A DNA stretch of 64,000 bases, from assembly GCF_013181195.1 (NCBI RefSeq), contig NZ_SMZP01000002.1, positions 558,001-622,000 of the forward strand, in the 5' to 3' direction. This document shows positions 25,224 to 33,486 of this stretch, in pieces (within the stretch, counting starts at the first letter, position 1; each line of letters starts with the position of its first letter). Origin of the DNA: Caulobacter sp. RHG1. GTDB taxonomy: Bacteria; Pseudomonadota; Alphaproteobacteria; Caulobacterales; Caulobacteraceae. The notes under the pieces were generated by a model, which saw only the letters and a program-made list of their open reading frames with translations, made no database searches and was not told the origin of the DNA. The position numbers and the translations under genes are program-made.

Positions 25224-26297
25224 ATGAAGATCGCCCAGGTCACCCCTCTTTACGAGGCTGTTCCGCCGCGCCTGTATGGCGGCACTGAACGCGTCGTCGC
25301 CCACCTCACCGACGCTCTCGTCGACCTTGGCCATGAGGTCACGCTGTTCGCCAGCGCCGAAGCTCAGACCAAGGCGAAACTGATCAGCGTCCGCGACCAG
25401 GCCATCCGTCTGGATCCGGCCCCGCTGAAGTCCGATCTGGCCGCTCACCTGGCGCAGATCGCCGAAGTCCGCGCCCTGGCCGATCAGTTCGACGTCGTCC
25501 ACTTTCACACCGACATGGTGCAGTTCCCGTTCTTCGCCGACCGGGCTGACCGCACCCTGACCACCCTGCACGGCCGCCTGGACCTGAAGGACCTGCCCGC
25601 CGTCTACAAGCGCTGGCCGCAGTTCCCGCTGGTCTCGATCAGCGACGACCAGCGCCGCCCCCTGCCCTTCGCCAACTGGGCCGGCACGGTGCATCACGGC
25701 ATGAATTCCGACCTCTACGCCTTCTCGGAGAAGAGCGACGGCTACCTGGCGTTCCTGGGCCGCATCTCGCCCGAAAAGCGCCCCGACCGCGCGATCATGC
25801 TCGCCAAGCGCCTGGGCAAGAAACTCAAGATCGCCGCCAAGGTCGACCCCGCCGACCGGGCTTATTTCGAGGACAAGATCGAGCCCATGATGTTGGGCGA
25901 GCCGCTGATCGAGTTCATCGGCGAGATCGGCGACCACGAGAAATCCGCCTTCCTGGGCGGGGCCGAAGCGCTGCTGTTCCCGATCGACTGGCCCGAGCCC
26001 TTTGGCCTGGTGATGATCGAGGCCATGGCCTGCGGCACGCCCGTCATCGCCTATCGCTGCGGCTCCGTGCCAGAGGTCATCGACGACGGCGTCACCGGCT
26101 TCATCGTCGACAATGACGACCAGGCGGCCGAGGCGATCATTCGCGCCGCCAGCCTGGATCGAAACCTCGTACGTCGGCGTTTCGACACAAGGTTCTCGTC
26201 CGAGGCGATGGCCCGTCGATATGTCGCGCTCTACGAAAAGCTGTGCGACGGCGCCGCGGTCTATCCCTCCCTGGTCGAGATGGCGGAAAGCGCCTGA
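25224..26297 (+). CDS. Glycosyltransferase family 4 protein
   Basis: A 357-residue GT-B fold glycosyltransferase. It begins MKIAQVTPLYEAVPPRLYGGTERVVAHL, the usual GT4 nucleotide-free start, has FDVVHFHTDM and TTLHGRLD, then the C-terminal donor-binding domain with YLAFLGRISPEKRPDRAI, and FPIDWPEPFGLVMIEAMACGTPVIAYRCGSVPEVI in adjoining blocks (the EPFGLVxxEAMACGTPV retaining-GT signature). Donor and acceptor are unknown. It is 21 bp upstream of an amylo-alpha-1,6-glucosidase-type gene in the same direction, which points to a shared role with an alpha-glucan or a small glucoside. A CTGAGGCG/CGCCTCAG-type hairpin precedes the start. Confidence 0.92.
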   Translation: MKIAQVTPLYEAVPPRLYGGTERVVAHLTDALVDLGHEVTLFASAEAQTKAKLISVRDQAIRLDPAPLKSDLAAHLAQIAEVRALADQFDVVHFHTDMVQFPFFADRADRTLTTLHGRLDLKDLPAVYKRWPQFPLVSISDDQRRPLPFANWAGTVHHGMNSDLYAFSEKSDGYLAFLGRISPEKRPDRAIMLAKRLGKKLKIAAKVDPADRAYFEDKIEPMMLGEPLIEFIGEIGDHEKSAFLGGAEALLFPIDWPEPFGLVMIEAMACGTPVIAYRCGSVPEVIDDGVTGFIVDNDDQAAEAIIRAASLDRNLVRRRFDTRFSSEAMARRYVALYEKLCDGAAVYPSLVEMAESA

Positions 26298-26318
26298 TTT
26301 CGAAGTCTAGGAGGGGTC

Positions 26319-28481
26319 ATGGAGAATCTCGCACCGGCGCTGGACGCTCCGGTCGATTACGGGGTCACGGCGGAAGTCCGTGCGCCGCAGAATCTCTATG
26401 CCCTCAAGGACAAGGACACGTTCATCGTCGCCGACCAGTTCGGCGACATCGCCGGCCAGGGTGACGGCCTCTTCCACAACGACACCCGCATCCTGTCGTT
26501 CTACCGCCTGAGCCTGGGCGGTCGCGCCCCGTCGCTGCTGTCAGCGGCGGTGGCGCACGACAACGTCTTCTTCACCTGCAACGGCACCAACCAGGCCCTG
26601 CCCTATCCGGGCGAGCGGATGGGACCGCCGGGCGTGCTGCACATCGAGCGCAAGCGCTTCCTGTGGGGCGAGCGGATGTACGAGCGCATTCGCTGCGTGA
26701 ACTACAGTCGCGACACCGTGCTGCTGCCGATGGCGGTCGAGTTCGACGCCGACTTCCGCGACATGTTCGAGGTGCGCGGCACCCATCGCGCCAAGCGGGG
26801 GACCAAGGGCCCGCCCCACGTCGACGGCCGCCGCGTGGCCTACAGCTATATCGGCCTGGACGGTGTCGAGCGCTCGTCCTTCATCTGCTTCTCGGACGCG
26901 CCCTATCGCATCGGGCCGCACAAGGCCGAGTTCATGTTCACCCTGCAGGCCGAGGGGGTAACCGAACTCTATATCGAGATCGGCGTCGTGGACGGCCACA
27001 CGCCCAGCCGCGAGCGCTTCCGCGACGCCGCCGCCCGCGCCCGCTGGGACATGCGCGCCCGTCGCCGCCACGGCGCGCGGATGAACAGCTCCGGCCGCCT
27101 GTTCAACGAGTGGCTGGGCAAGTCGCGCTCGGACCTGGCCCTGCTGACGACGAAGATGGAGACCGGCCCCTATCCCTATGCCGGCATCCCGTGGTTCTCG
27201 ACCGCCTTCGGACGCGACGCGATCATCACCGCCTGGCAGATCCTGTGGTTCGAGCCGTCGCTGGCCAAGGGCGTGCTGCGCTATCTGGCCGCCCATCAGG
27301 CCCAGGAGCGCTCGGCCTTCCGGGACAGCGCGCCCGGCAAGATCATGCACGAGACCCGCAAGGGCGAGATGCCTGCGCTCGGCGAGGTGCCGTTCGGCCG
27401 CTACTACGGCGGGGTCGACACCACGCCGCTGTTCGTGGCCCTGGCCGGCGCCTACCAGGAACGGACGGGCGACGACAAGCTGATCGACGAGCTGTGGCCG
27501 GCCCTTGGCAAAGCCATGCACTGGATCGAGCACGACGGCGACAGCGACGGCGACGGCCTGATCGACTACGCCCGCGGCCAGGACAGCGGCCTCTCGAATC
27601 AGGGCTGGAAGGACAGCGAGGACAGTGTCTTCCACACCGACGGCCGCTATCCCACCGGCCCGATCGCCCTGGTCGAGGTGCAGGGCTACGCCTTCGCCGC
27701 CTATCGCGGCATGGCGCGTCTGGCCGAACGGCGTGGGGAAATCGGCCAGGCCACGATCTGGCGCGACAAGGCCGAACGCCTGCGCGAGAAGGTCGAAGAC
27801 CTCTTCTGGATGGAGGAGCGCGGCTACTACGGCATCGCCATCGATGGCCAGGGACAGCTGTGCCGGACCCTGGCGTCCAATCCCGGCCACCTGCTGTTCT
27901 GCGGCCTCGTCTCGCCCGAGCGCGCTCGCAAAGTCACCGAACAGTTGCTGTCGACCAGCTTCAATTCCGGCTGGGGCGTGCGGACCCTGGCCACGGGCGA
28001 GGCCCGCTTCAACCCGATCAGCTACCACAATGGCTCGGTCTGGCCGCACGACACCGCGCTGTGCGTGATGGGCCTCTCCCGTTACGGCGAGCGCGACGGC
28101 GTCGTCAAACTGACCTCGGCCCTGTTCGAGACCGCCAGCAACATGCAGATGCGCCTGCCGGAGCTGTTCTGCGGCTTCCCGCGCTCGCCGGGCGAGCCGC
28201 CGGTCGCCTACCCCGTCGCCTGCCTGCCCCAGGCCTGGGCGGCCGGCTCGGTGTTCATGATGCTGCAGGCGTGCCTGGGCATCAGCATCGACGCCAATCG
28301 CGGCGAGATCGTCCTGATCGACCCGCGCCTGCCGATTGGTATCGACCGGCTGAAGATCGAGCACCTGCGAGTGGGGTCCGAGACTGTCGACCTGACCTTC
28401 GAACGCCAGGGCGAACGCGTGTCCGTCCATGCCGACGGCGGGGTGCCGCTGGCGATCCGGTCGAAACCCAGATGGGACTGA
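26319..28481 (+). CDS. Amylo-alpha-1,6-glucosidase / glycogen debranching-type protein
   Basis: A 720-residue two-domain protein. The N-terminal part (about 20-230) is the glycogen-debranching N-terminal beta-domain: LYALKDKDTFIVADQFGDI, GLFHNDTRILSFYRLSLGG, RKRFLWGERMYERI. The C-terminal part (about 260-690) is an alpha/alpha six-barrel with GIPWFSTAFGRDAIITAWQ, KIMHETRKGEMP, YYGGVDTTPLFVALAG, DYARGQDSGLSNQGWKDS and NGSVWPHDTALCVMG, where the acidic catalytic residues of GH63/GH15-like debranching enzymes are expected. It presumably hydrolyses an alpha-glucan or glucosyl compound, but no glycogen genes are nearby. Coupled to the GT4 gene 21 bp upstream; the tRNA-Asn genes follow convergently. 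Confidence 0.9.
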   Translation: MENLAPALDAPVDYGVTAEVRAPQNLYALKDKDTFIVADQFGDIAGQGDGLFHNDTRILSFYRLSLGGRAPSLLSAAVAHDNVFFTCNGTNQALPYPGERMGPPGVLHIERKRFLWGERMYERIRCVNYSRDTVLLPMAVEFDADFRDMFEVRGTHRAKRGTKGPPHVDGRRVAYSYIGLDGVERSSFICFSDAPYRIGPHKAEFMFTLQAEGVTELYIEIGVVDGHTPSRERFRDAAARARWDMRARRRHGARMNSSGRLFNEWLGKSRSDLALLTTKMETGPYPYAGIPWFSTAFGRDAIITAWQILWFEPSLAKGVLRYLAAHQAQERSAFRDSAPGKIMHETRKGEMPALGEVPFGRYYGGVDTTPLFVALAGAYQERTGDDKLIDELWPALGKAMHWIEHDGDSDGDGLIDYARGQDSGLSNQGWKDSEDSVFHTDGRYPTGPIALVEVQGYAFAAYRGMARLAERRGEIGQATIWRDKAERLREKVEDLFWMEERGYYGIAIDGQGQLCRTLASNPGHLLFCGLVSPERARKVTEQLLSTSFNSGWGVRTLATGEARFNPISYHNGSVWPHDTALCVMGLSRYGERDGVVKLTSALFETASNMQMRLPELFCGFPRSPGEPPVAYPVACLPQAWAAGSVFMMLQACLGISIDANRGEIVLIDPRLPIGIDRLKIEHLRVGSETVDLTFERQGERVSVHADGGVPLAIRSKPRWD

Positions 28482-28498
28482 TTGTCAGGGAAAGAGAG

Positions 28499-28573
28499 TG
28501 GCTCCGCGGGTAGGATTCGAACCTACGACCAGCCGGTTAACAGCCGGCTGCTCTACCACTGAGCTACCGCGGA
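28499..28573 (-). tRNA. tRNA-Asn(GTT), copy 1
   Basis: A 75-nt tRNA with encoded CCA. The acceptor stem TCCGCGG / CCGCGGA, D arm (GCTC...GAGC), anticodon stem CCGGC / GCCGG around loop CTGTTAAC with anticodon GTT, and T arm CGTAGGTTCGAATCCTACC are all intact. It lies 17 bp after the debranching-enzyme gene, which is convergent, and is identical to copy 2. Confidence 0.97.
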
Positions 28574-28719
28574 ACAGGTCGCTCTCAAGAAGAGGCCGGG
28601 TGATAGCCGCCTCCCCGAGTCGGCGCAAGCCCAGAAAGTCCTGAATTCACAGGCAAAACGCGCGACGTGTCGTCGCGACCAAAAATGTGAATTTGGGGGC
28701 GCTTCCGAGAGGAAGAGAG

Positions 28720-28794
28720 TGGCTCCGCGGGTAGGATTCGAACCTACGACCAGCCGGTTAACAGCCGGCTGCTCTACCACTGAGCTACCGCGGA
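28720..28794 (-). tRNA. tRNA-Asn(GTT), copy 2
   Basis: Identical in sequence to the copy at 28499-28573, including the GTT anticodon and encoded CCA. Its 5' flank is nearly the same as that of copy 1, so it may have its own duplicated promoter. It stands 66 bp downstream of the terminator of the candidate small RNA. Confidence 0.97.
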
Positions 28795-28860
28795 ACAGGT
28801 CGCTCTCAGAAGAGGCCGCGTGATAGCCGCCCCACTCTCCCGACGCAAGCGCCTAATTAC

Positions 28861-28892
28861 AAAAAAGCAGCCCGGCTTGCGGCCGAGCTGCT
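28861..28892 (-). terminator. Strong intrinsic terminator (3' end of candidate small RNA or GST transcript)
   Basis: On the minus strand an 11-bp stem AGCAGCTCGGC / GCCGGGCTGCT (one G-T pair) with loop CGCAA is followed directly by six T residues. It is 119 bp after the GST stop codon. Confidence 0.9.
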
Positions 28893-28935
28893 GAAGTCAG
28901 TGATGGTGGGGTGTCCTCAAAGAAGACGCCCCGAA
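28861..28935 (-). ncRNA. Candidate CtrA-controlled small RNA, about 75 nt
   Basis: The minus strand here holds two compact hairpins and no reading frame of note. Hairpin 1 (28932-28908) is GGGG-C-GTCTTC, loop TTT, GAGGAC-A-CCCC: ten pairs with one internal mismatch. A 15-nt single-stranded linker follows, then the terminator hairpin and U6 tail. A perfect CtrA box lies 17 bp upstream of the hairpin. The whole layout is that of an independent bacterial small RNA with a G-rich 5' stem. The alternative is that both hairpins belong to the 3' untranslated region of the GST gene. No -10 element is clear, so the 5' end is approximate. Confidence 0.5.
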
Positions 28936-28951
28936 AATCGATCCCTCATGG

Positions 28952-28966
28952 TTAATTGGATCTTAA
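28952..28966 (-). promoter_or_regulatory. CtrA box (TTAA-N7-TTAAC)
   Basis: On the minus strand the sequence TTAAGATCCAATTAAC matches the CtrA consensus TTAA-N7-TTAAC at every position (the final C is at 28951). It lies between the GST stop (29011) and the two-hairpin unit, pointing at the latter. By chance such a site is rare in DNA this GC-rich. CtrA is the cell-cycle master regulator of Caulobacter. Confidence 0.6.
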
Positions 28967-29010
28967 TTTCGAGACCTCCGGCCATTTCGCCGCAGGCGCC
29001 GTGATCCATT

Positions 29011-29715
29011 CTAGGGACGCTTTGGAATCTCCAGCCCGCGCTGCACGGCCGGACGCGCCAAACCCGCTTCAAGCCAGCGCGGCACGTGCTTCAGCGACGC
29101 CCAGTCGACCAATTCGCCGGCCCCGTAGAAGCCGACGAGGTTACGCACCCAGCCCAGCATCGCGATGTCGGCGATGGTGTAGTCGTCGCCCATGATCCAG
29201 GCGCGAGTCGCCAGACGATCTTCCAGCACGCCCAGCAGGCGCTTGCTCTCGGCGACGTAGCGGTCGCGCGGACGCTTGTCCTCGAAGTCCTTGCCTGCAA
29301 ACTTGTGGAAGAAACCCACCTGCCCGAACATCGGACCGATGGCGGCCATCTGGAACATCACCCACTGCAAGGTCTCGTAGCGACCAGCCGCGTCGGCTGG
29401 GAGGAACTTGCCCGACTTCTCGGCCAGGTAGACCAGGATCGCGCCCGACTCGAACAAGGCCAGCGGCTTGCCGCCCGGGCCGTTGGGATCGATGATCGCC
29501 GGGATCTTGCCGTTGGGGTTCAGCGACAGGAACTCCGCCCCCCAGGTCTCGTTGGCGCTAATGTCGACGGTGTGCGGCTCATAGGCCAACCCCGTCTCTT
29601 CCAGCAGGATCGACACCTTCACCCCGTTGGGCGTCGGAAACGAATAGAGCTGGATCTTGTCGGGATGCTGGGCCGGCCAGCGCTGGGTGATCGGGAAGGC
29701 GGACAGATCCGACAT
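29011..29715 (-). CDS. Glutathione S-transferase family protein (YfcG/Ure2p-like)
   Basis: A 234-residue GST-fold protein. The thioredoxin-like N-terminal domain reads IQLYSFPTPNGVKVSILLEETGL (Thr/Asn at the glutathione position, as in YfcG and YghU rather than Ser/Tyr), then NPNGKIPAIIDP and LFESGAILVYLAEKSGKFLP, where ES binds the gamma-Glu of glutathione. The helical C-domain has WVMFQMAAIGPMFGQVGFFHKFA, ERYxxESKRLLGVLEDRL-like text and the N-capping motif DDYTIADIAMLGWV. Relatives are disulfide-bond reductases acting on glutathione adducts. It is divergent from the small hypothetical gene at 29837. Confidence 0.92.
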   Translation of the reverse strand: MSDLSAFPITQRWPAQHPDKIQLYSFPTPNGVKVSILLEETGLAYEPHTVDISANETWGAEFLSLNPNGKIPAIIDPNGPGGKPLALFESGAILVYLAEKSGKFLPADAAGRYETLQWVMFQMAAIGPMFGQVGFFHKFAGKDFEDKRPRDRYVAESKRLLGVLEDRLATRAWIMGDDYTIADIAMLGWVRNLVGFYGAGELVDWASLKHVPRWLEAGLARPAVQRGLEIPKRP

Positions 29716-29836
29716 GCTGGAACCTCGTTACGGGAGATGACCCGATTTGGCGTCTCCTCCGGCGTTTTTCCAGTGCGGCAGCGCTTTTCCCGTTTACCAA
29801 ACCCCGCTATCGGAGCGTCGGGGGAACGCCAACGAC

Positions 29837-30262
29837 ATGACGACTGCTGACGATCACTGGCCCGCGACGCTGGAGCGCGTGACCAACGCCTTGGATTTCG
29901 AGCTGACCAAGGAACAGGTCGGCGTGAAGACCACCCAACCCAGCTTCTTGATGCGCGCCGTCCCGCCCGCCGATATTTCGGGCCTGCCGGCGCTGGTGGC
30001 CACAGCCGTCCACGCAGCGCTCGAAATCGACCGTGCAATCTCCCTGCCCGCCCCCAGCGGACTCGATCCCAAGGCTCGCAGCGTACGCCAGGACCTGGTC
30101 GACGCCCTGAACAAGGAAGCGCCGGGCGCGGCTCAGCGCTCGCCGTTCGTGATGGGCTACAAGACCGTCTATCGGCTGGAATTGGCGCGGGTGATGTGGA
30201 AGGCGATCTCGGACGCGCCGGCCCGTCGCCTCCAGGAACTGGCCCGCGCCAGGGGCTTCTAG
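29837..30262 (+). CDS. Hypothetical protein, 141 residues
   Basis: No family was recognised. It is a soluble, mostly helical protein without signal peptide. It reads DHWPATLERVTNALDFELTKEQ at the start, has PADISGLPALVATAVHAALEIDRAI in the middle and ends with YKTVYRLELARVMWKAISDAPARRLQELARARG. The start ATG at 29837 has GGGGGAA thirteen bases upstream; a longer reading to 29747 has no support. It stops one base before the glyoxalase gene stop on the other strand, so the pair is tightly convergent. Confidence 0.75.
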   Translation: MTTADDHWPATLERVTNALDFELTKEQVGVKTTQPSFLMRAVPPADISGLPALVATAVHAALEIDRAISLPAPSGLDPKARSVRQDLVDALNKEAPGAAQRSPFVMGYKTVYRLELARVMWKAISDAPARRLQELARARGF

Positions 30263-30263
30263 A

Positions 30264-30701
30264 CTACCAGGCGCCGGTGTTGGGCATCGAAACCCACGGT
30301 TCGGCCGGTTCCAGATGGCCATTCTGCAGCAGCTCGATCGATATGCCGTCAGGCGAGCGCACAAAGGCCATGTGACCGTCGCGCGGCGGGCGATTGATGG
30401 TCACGCCCATGTCGGCCAGCTTCTGGCAGGCGGCGTAGATATCTTCGACCTGATAGGCCAGGTGACCGAAGTTGCGGCCGCCCAGATACTCCTCGTCGTC
30501 CCAGTTGTAGGTCAGCTCCAGCAGCGGCGCCTTGTTGGCCTTGGCCGCCTCGGCGTCCTCGGGAGCCGACAGATAGACCAGGGTGAAGCGGCCTTTCTCG
30601 CTCTCCATGCGATAGGCTTCGACGAGACCCAGTCCCTCGCAATAGAACCGCATCGACGCGTCCAGATCGCGGACGCGGACCATGGTGTGCAGATAGCGCA
30701 T
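30264..30701 (-). CDS. gloA: Lactoylglutathione lyase (glyoxalase I)
   Basis: A 145-residue glyoxalase I that isomerises the methylglyoxal-glutathione hemithioacetal to S-lactoylglutathione. It begins [26 protein letters not shown] with metal ligand His5, and shows [29 protein letters not shown] in adjoining blocks (second ligand Glu and the FGH histidine) and the C-terminal GISIELLQ (fourth ligand Glu), all as in the Ni-type bacterial enzyme. The ATG at 30701 has GAGGGAG upstream. The GST gene nearby also concerns glutathione chemistry but is on a separate transcript. Confidence 0.95.
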   Translation of the reverse strand: MRYLHTMVRVRDLDASMRFYCEGLGLVEAYRMESEKGRFTLVYLSAPEDAEAAKANKAPLLELTYNWDDEEYLGGRNFGHLAYQVEDIYAACQKLADMGVTINRPPRDGHMAFVRSPDGISIELLQNGHLEPAEPWVSMPNTGAW

Positions 30702-30756
30702 GCCGAAAGACTCCCTCGCAAGACCGGGTCGATATAGCCCCCGCCCGACGACGGTT

Positions 30757-32610
30757 CTAGACCGGCTCGCGCTCGCGGGTCTGGCGACGCCACAGGGCCG
30801 CATACTCGCCGCCCGCGGCCAGCAGGGCTTCGTGGCGGCCGCGCTCGACCACCTTGCCCCGGCGCAACACCACGATCTCGTCGGCGTCGGCGATCGTCGA
30901 CAGCCGGTGGGCCACGACCAGCGTCGTGCGCCCCATCCTGGCCTTGCGCAGGGTCGCCTGGATGGCGGCCTCGGTGCGGCTGTCCAGCGCGCTGGTCGCC
31001 TCGTCCAGGATCAGCACGCAGGGTTCCGCGAGAAGCGCCCGGGCGATGCCGACTCGCTGGCGCTCGCCACCGGACAGCTTCAGGCCCCGCTCGCCGACCT
31101 TGGTGGCCATGCCCTCGGGCAGGTTGCGGACGAACTCGCCCAGTTCCGCCGCCTCGGCGGCCGCCCACACCTCGGCCTCGGAAGCCCCGGGACGAGCGAA
31201 GGCGATGTTGGCGGCCAGCGTGTCGTTGAACAGCGCCACATCCTGCGGGACCAGCGCCACGGCCTTGCGCAACGAGCTTTGCGTCAGCGCCCGCAAATCG
31301 TGGCCATCCAGGGTGACGCGGCCAGCCTGCGGGTCGATCATTCGCAGGGCCAGGCGCACCAGGGTCGTCTTTCCCGCGCCCGAGGGGCCGACGATGGCCA
31401 CGGTCGTCCCCGGCGCGATGTCCAGCGACACCTCGCTCAGACCTTCCGACCGCGCGCCGTGACGGAACGACACCTGCTCGAAGGTCACCGCCCCGCCGCG
31501 ATGGTCGGCGCACGGCGGCAAGTCGACGGCGTCCGGCGCATCGGCCACGTCGGCGCTCTGGCGTCGCAGCTCCAGCATCGCCTCCATGTCGATCAGCGAC
31601 TGGCGGATCTCGCGATAGGCAAAACCCAGGATGTTCAGTGGGCCATACAGGTTGATCAGGATCAGCACTGCGGCGGTGACATCACCTGGCCCGATCCGCC
31701 CCTGCGACGCCTCCATGCCAGCCAGCACCGCCATGCCGCCCAGGCCAAGACTCATCACCGCCGACTGCAGAACGTTGAGCAGGGTCAGCGAGTTGGTCGA
31801 CTTGATCTGGGCCTCGCCGTAACGGTCCAGCGCGCTCTCGTAGCCCGCCACGGCCCTCCCCTCGCCGCCGAACGATTTGACGGTCTCGTAGTTCAACAGG
31901 GCGTCGACAGCGCGGCCGGCGGCCTCGGCGTCAGCCTCGTTCAACGCGCGGCGGTGGCCGATCCGCCAGTCGGAGATGGCGAAGGTCAGGTAGCCGTAGG
32001 TCACCACAGTCGCCAAGGCGACAGCCGCGAACCGCCAGTCATAGGCCTTGGCCAGCACTGCGGCGGCCATCAGCAGCTCGACTCCGGTCGGGGCCAGGTT
32101 GAAGACCAGGCTGCGCAGCAGGAAGTCCATCGACCGCGCGCCACGGTCGATTACCCGCGACAGCGTGCCGGTGCGCTTGGACTGGTGGAAGTCGATCGAC
32201 AGCGACAGAGCGTGCGAAAAGGTCTCGATCGCCGCCCGACTCTGGGCCGCTTGGGCCACGGGCGTGAAAACGGCGTCGCGAGCTTGCGGTGCGGCGGACG
32301 AGACGAAACGGATCAGGGCCCAGCCGACGGCCAGACCGGCGAATGACCAGGTCACGGCAACCGCCGCCCCTTGCCCGGCCGACAGCCGGTTGACGGCCGC
32401 GCCCAGCATCAGCGGCGCCAGCACGCCCAGGGCCTTGCCGGCGAGCGTCAGGCCCAACGCGACACTCAGCCGCCAGCGCAGGCCCGGGGCCTTGGAGCGC
32501 AGCACCAGCTGAACCAGATCGCCCATAGCCTTCCAGAAGCGCACCGTCTGCTCAGGCCCCGCGATCCCGCCCGGCGTCGCCTCACGACCGCTCGACGCCG
32601 GCCCGCCCAT
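30757..32610 (-). CDS. ABC transporter, Atm1-like (fused permease and ATPase)
   Basis: A 617-residue half transporter. The membrane domain (about 30-320) has six helices and the Atm1/ABCB7 hallmark [33 protein letters not shown] and [14 protein letters not shown] also fit this group. The ATPase domain is complete: Walker [11 protein letters not shown]-loop [12 protein letters not shown], signature LSGGERQR, Walker [12 protein letters not shown] and H-loop VAHRLST. Bacterial Atm1 proteins export glutathione-linked metals or persulfides. I use the ATG at 32610; a TTG at 32619 overlaps the upstream lipoprotein stop and is possible. It follows the lipoprotein gene directly and is convergent with nothing; gloA lies 55 bp downstream. 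Confidence 0.92.
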   Translation of the reverse strand: MGGPASSGREATPGGIAGPEQTVRFWKAMGDLVQLVLRSKAPGLRWRLSVALGLTLAGKALGVLAPLMLGAAVNRLSAGQGAAVAVTWSFAGLAVGWALIRFVSSAAPQARDAVFTPVAQAAQSRAAIETFSHALSLSIDFHQSKRTGTLSRVIDRGARSMDFLLRSLVFNLAPTGVELLMAAAVLAKAYDWRFAAVALATVVTYGYLTFAISDWRIGHRRALNEADAEAAGRAVDALLNYETVKSFGGEGRAVAGYESALDRYGEAQIKSTNSLTLLNVLQSAVMSLGLGGMAVLAGMEASQGRIGPGDVTAAVLILINLYGPLNILGFAYREIRQSLIDMEAMLELRRQSADVADAPDAVDLPPCADHRGGAVTFEQVSFRHGARSEGLSEVSLDIAPGTTVAIVGPSGAGKTTLVRLALRMIDPQAGRVTLDGHDLRALTQSSLRKAVALVPQDVALFNDTLAANIAFARPGASEAEVWAAAEAAELGEFVRNLPEGMATKVGERGLKLSGGERQRVGIARALLAEPCVLILDEATSALDSRTEAAIQATLRKARMGRTTLVVAHRLSTIADADEIVVLRRGKVVERGRHEALLAAGGEYAALWRRQTREREPV

Positions 32611-32615
32611 CCCTC

Positions 32616-33419
32616 TCAACGGGAAGACCCGATCAGCAGCGTGGTCTGGACGCCGCCGCCGGGGGTCATCCAGTCAATCCGCCAGCCTTGGGCCGTACGC
32701 TCGGCGCGGGAGGGGCCAACGGTCAGCGGCGCCGGGGGCGAGGTGACGATCGTCACCCCGTCCTCTCCGCCCTCGCCGCCGACCTGGACGTCGTGCGCGC
32801 CGTGGGCCAGCGAGTCGCTCAGCGAGATAACGAAGCGCCCCGCGTCGTCGGTCTTCGCGCCCCCACGGGTCACGCGGTCGACGCGAACGTTCAACCCCGC
32901 TCCCGGCGCGGCCACGCCGGAGACGACCGCCCCGCCCTCGCGGTCGACGTCGACGGCCAGGATCCGCGGCGAGGATGAGCCGCCCGTCAGGCGCAGCGCG
33001 CCCGCTCCGGCCCTCAGCAGCGCCACCTCGCCCCCTTCGGCGATCATCACATAGCCCTCGGCCTGGACGGTCCGGCCGTCCCGCGTCGTCGACAGACCAA
33101 ACAAGCGCACACCCGGCTGGTTGGGCACCGACAGGTTCCAGCGCCCCAAAGCGTCAGTGCGGCCCATGACCACCTCGCCGGTCGGCGACCCCAGGCGGAC
33201 GTCGGCGTCCGGCGTCCCCTCGCCCGACAGCATGACCCGATGCGGCGCATGCTGAGCGCTCTCGACCACCGGCGGCGCAACATAGCCAGCCTCGGCGCTG
33301 TCGGGGGTCGCAGCCTTGGGCGCACGCGGCGCCGCGGGACCGCAAGCCGCAAGGATTCCAGCCGCTAGCCCCATCAACAGGAACTGCGACTTGAAAGCCT
33401 GGGAGCGAATCCGGATCAT
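32616..33419 (-). CDS. Predicted lipoprotein, 267 residues
   Basis: A secreted protein with a lipoprotein signal: SQFLLMGLAAGILAAC, lipobox ILAAC with the lipidated Cys at residue 26. The mature protein begins with an Ala/Pro-rich linker and continues as beta-rich segments that look like repeated Ig-like or carboxypeptidase-regulatory folds (VMLSGEGTPDADVRLGSPTGEVVMGRTDALGRWNLSV in two pieces; AVVSGVAAPGAGLNVRVDRV; DDAGRFVISLSDSLAHG). No specific family was named. It ends a few bases before the Atm1-like ABC gene, so the two are probably co-transcribed. The LOG gene is divergent, 67 bp away. Confidence 0.8.
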   Translation of the reverse strand: MIRIRSQAFKSQFLLMGLAAGILAACGPAAPRAPKAATPDSAEAGYVAPPVVESAQHAPHRVMLSGEGTPDADVRLGSPTGEVVMGRTDALGRWNLSVPNQPGVRLFGLSTTRDGRTVQAEGYVMIAEGGEVALLRAGAGALRLTGGSSSPRILAVDVDREGGAVVSGVAAPGAGLNVRVDRVTRGGAKTDDAGRFVISLSDSLAHGAHDVQVGGEGGEDGVTIVTSPPAPLTVGPSRAERTAQGWRIDWMTPGGGVQTTLLIGSSR

Positions 33420-33486
33420 GCGGCCTCAAATAGGTATGAAGCGAGGGCGCGCGACCGGCGCGCCTTCTTCATGTGTGGAGTGGACG

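Larger units (their letters stand above)
28492..28831. repeat. Tandem duplication containing two tRNA-Asn genes
   Basis: Two nearly identical blocks of about 120 bp, 28492-28611 and 28713-28831, each holding a complete tRNA-Asn plus about 8 bp downstream and 37 bp upstream. They differ by one inserted base and one G/C change outside the tRNA. The 101-bp spacer shows no obvious repeat. A local duplication is the simplest explanation. Confidence 0.85.

Noticed and set aside
28499..28794. tRNA-Asn pair as attachment sites of an integrated element
   Set aside because: Only 146 bp lie between the tRNAs and no integrase is near; the repeats extend to both flanks, as in a simple duplication.
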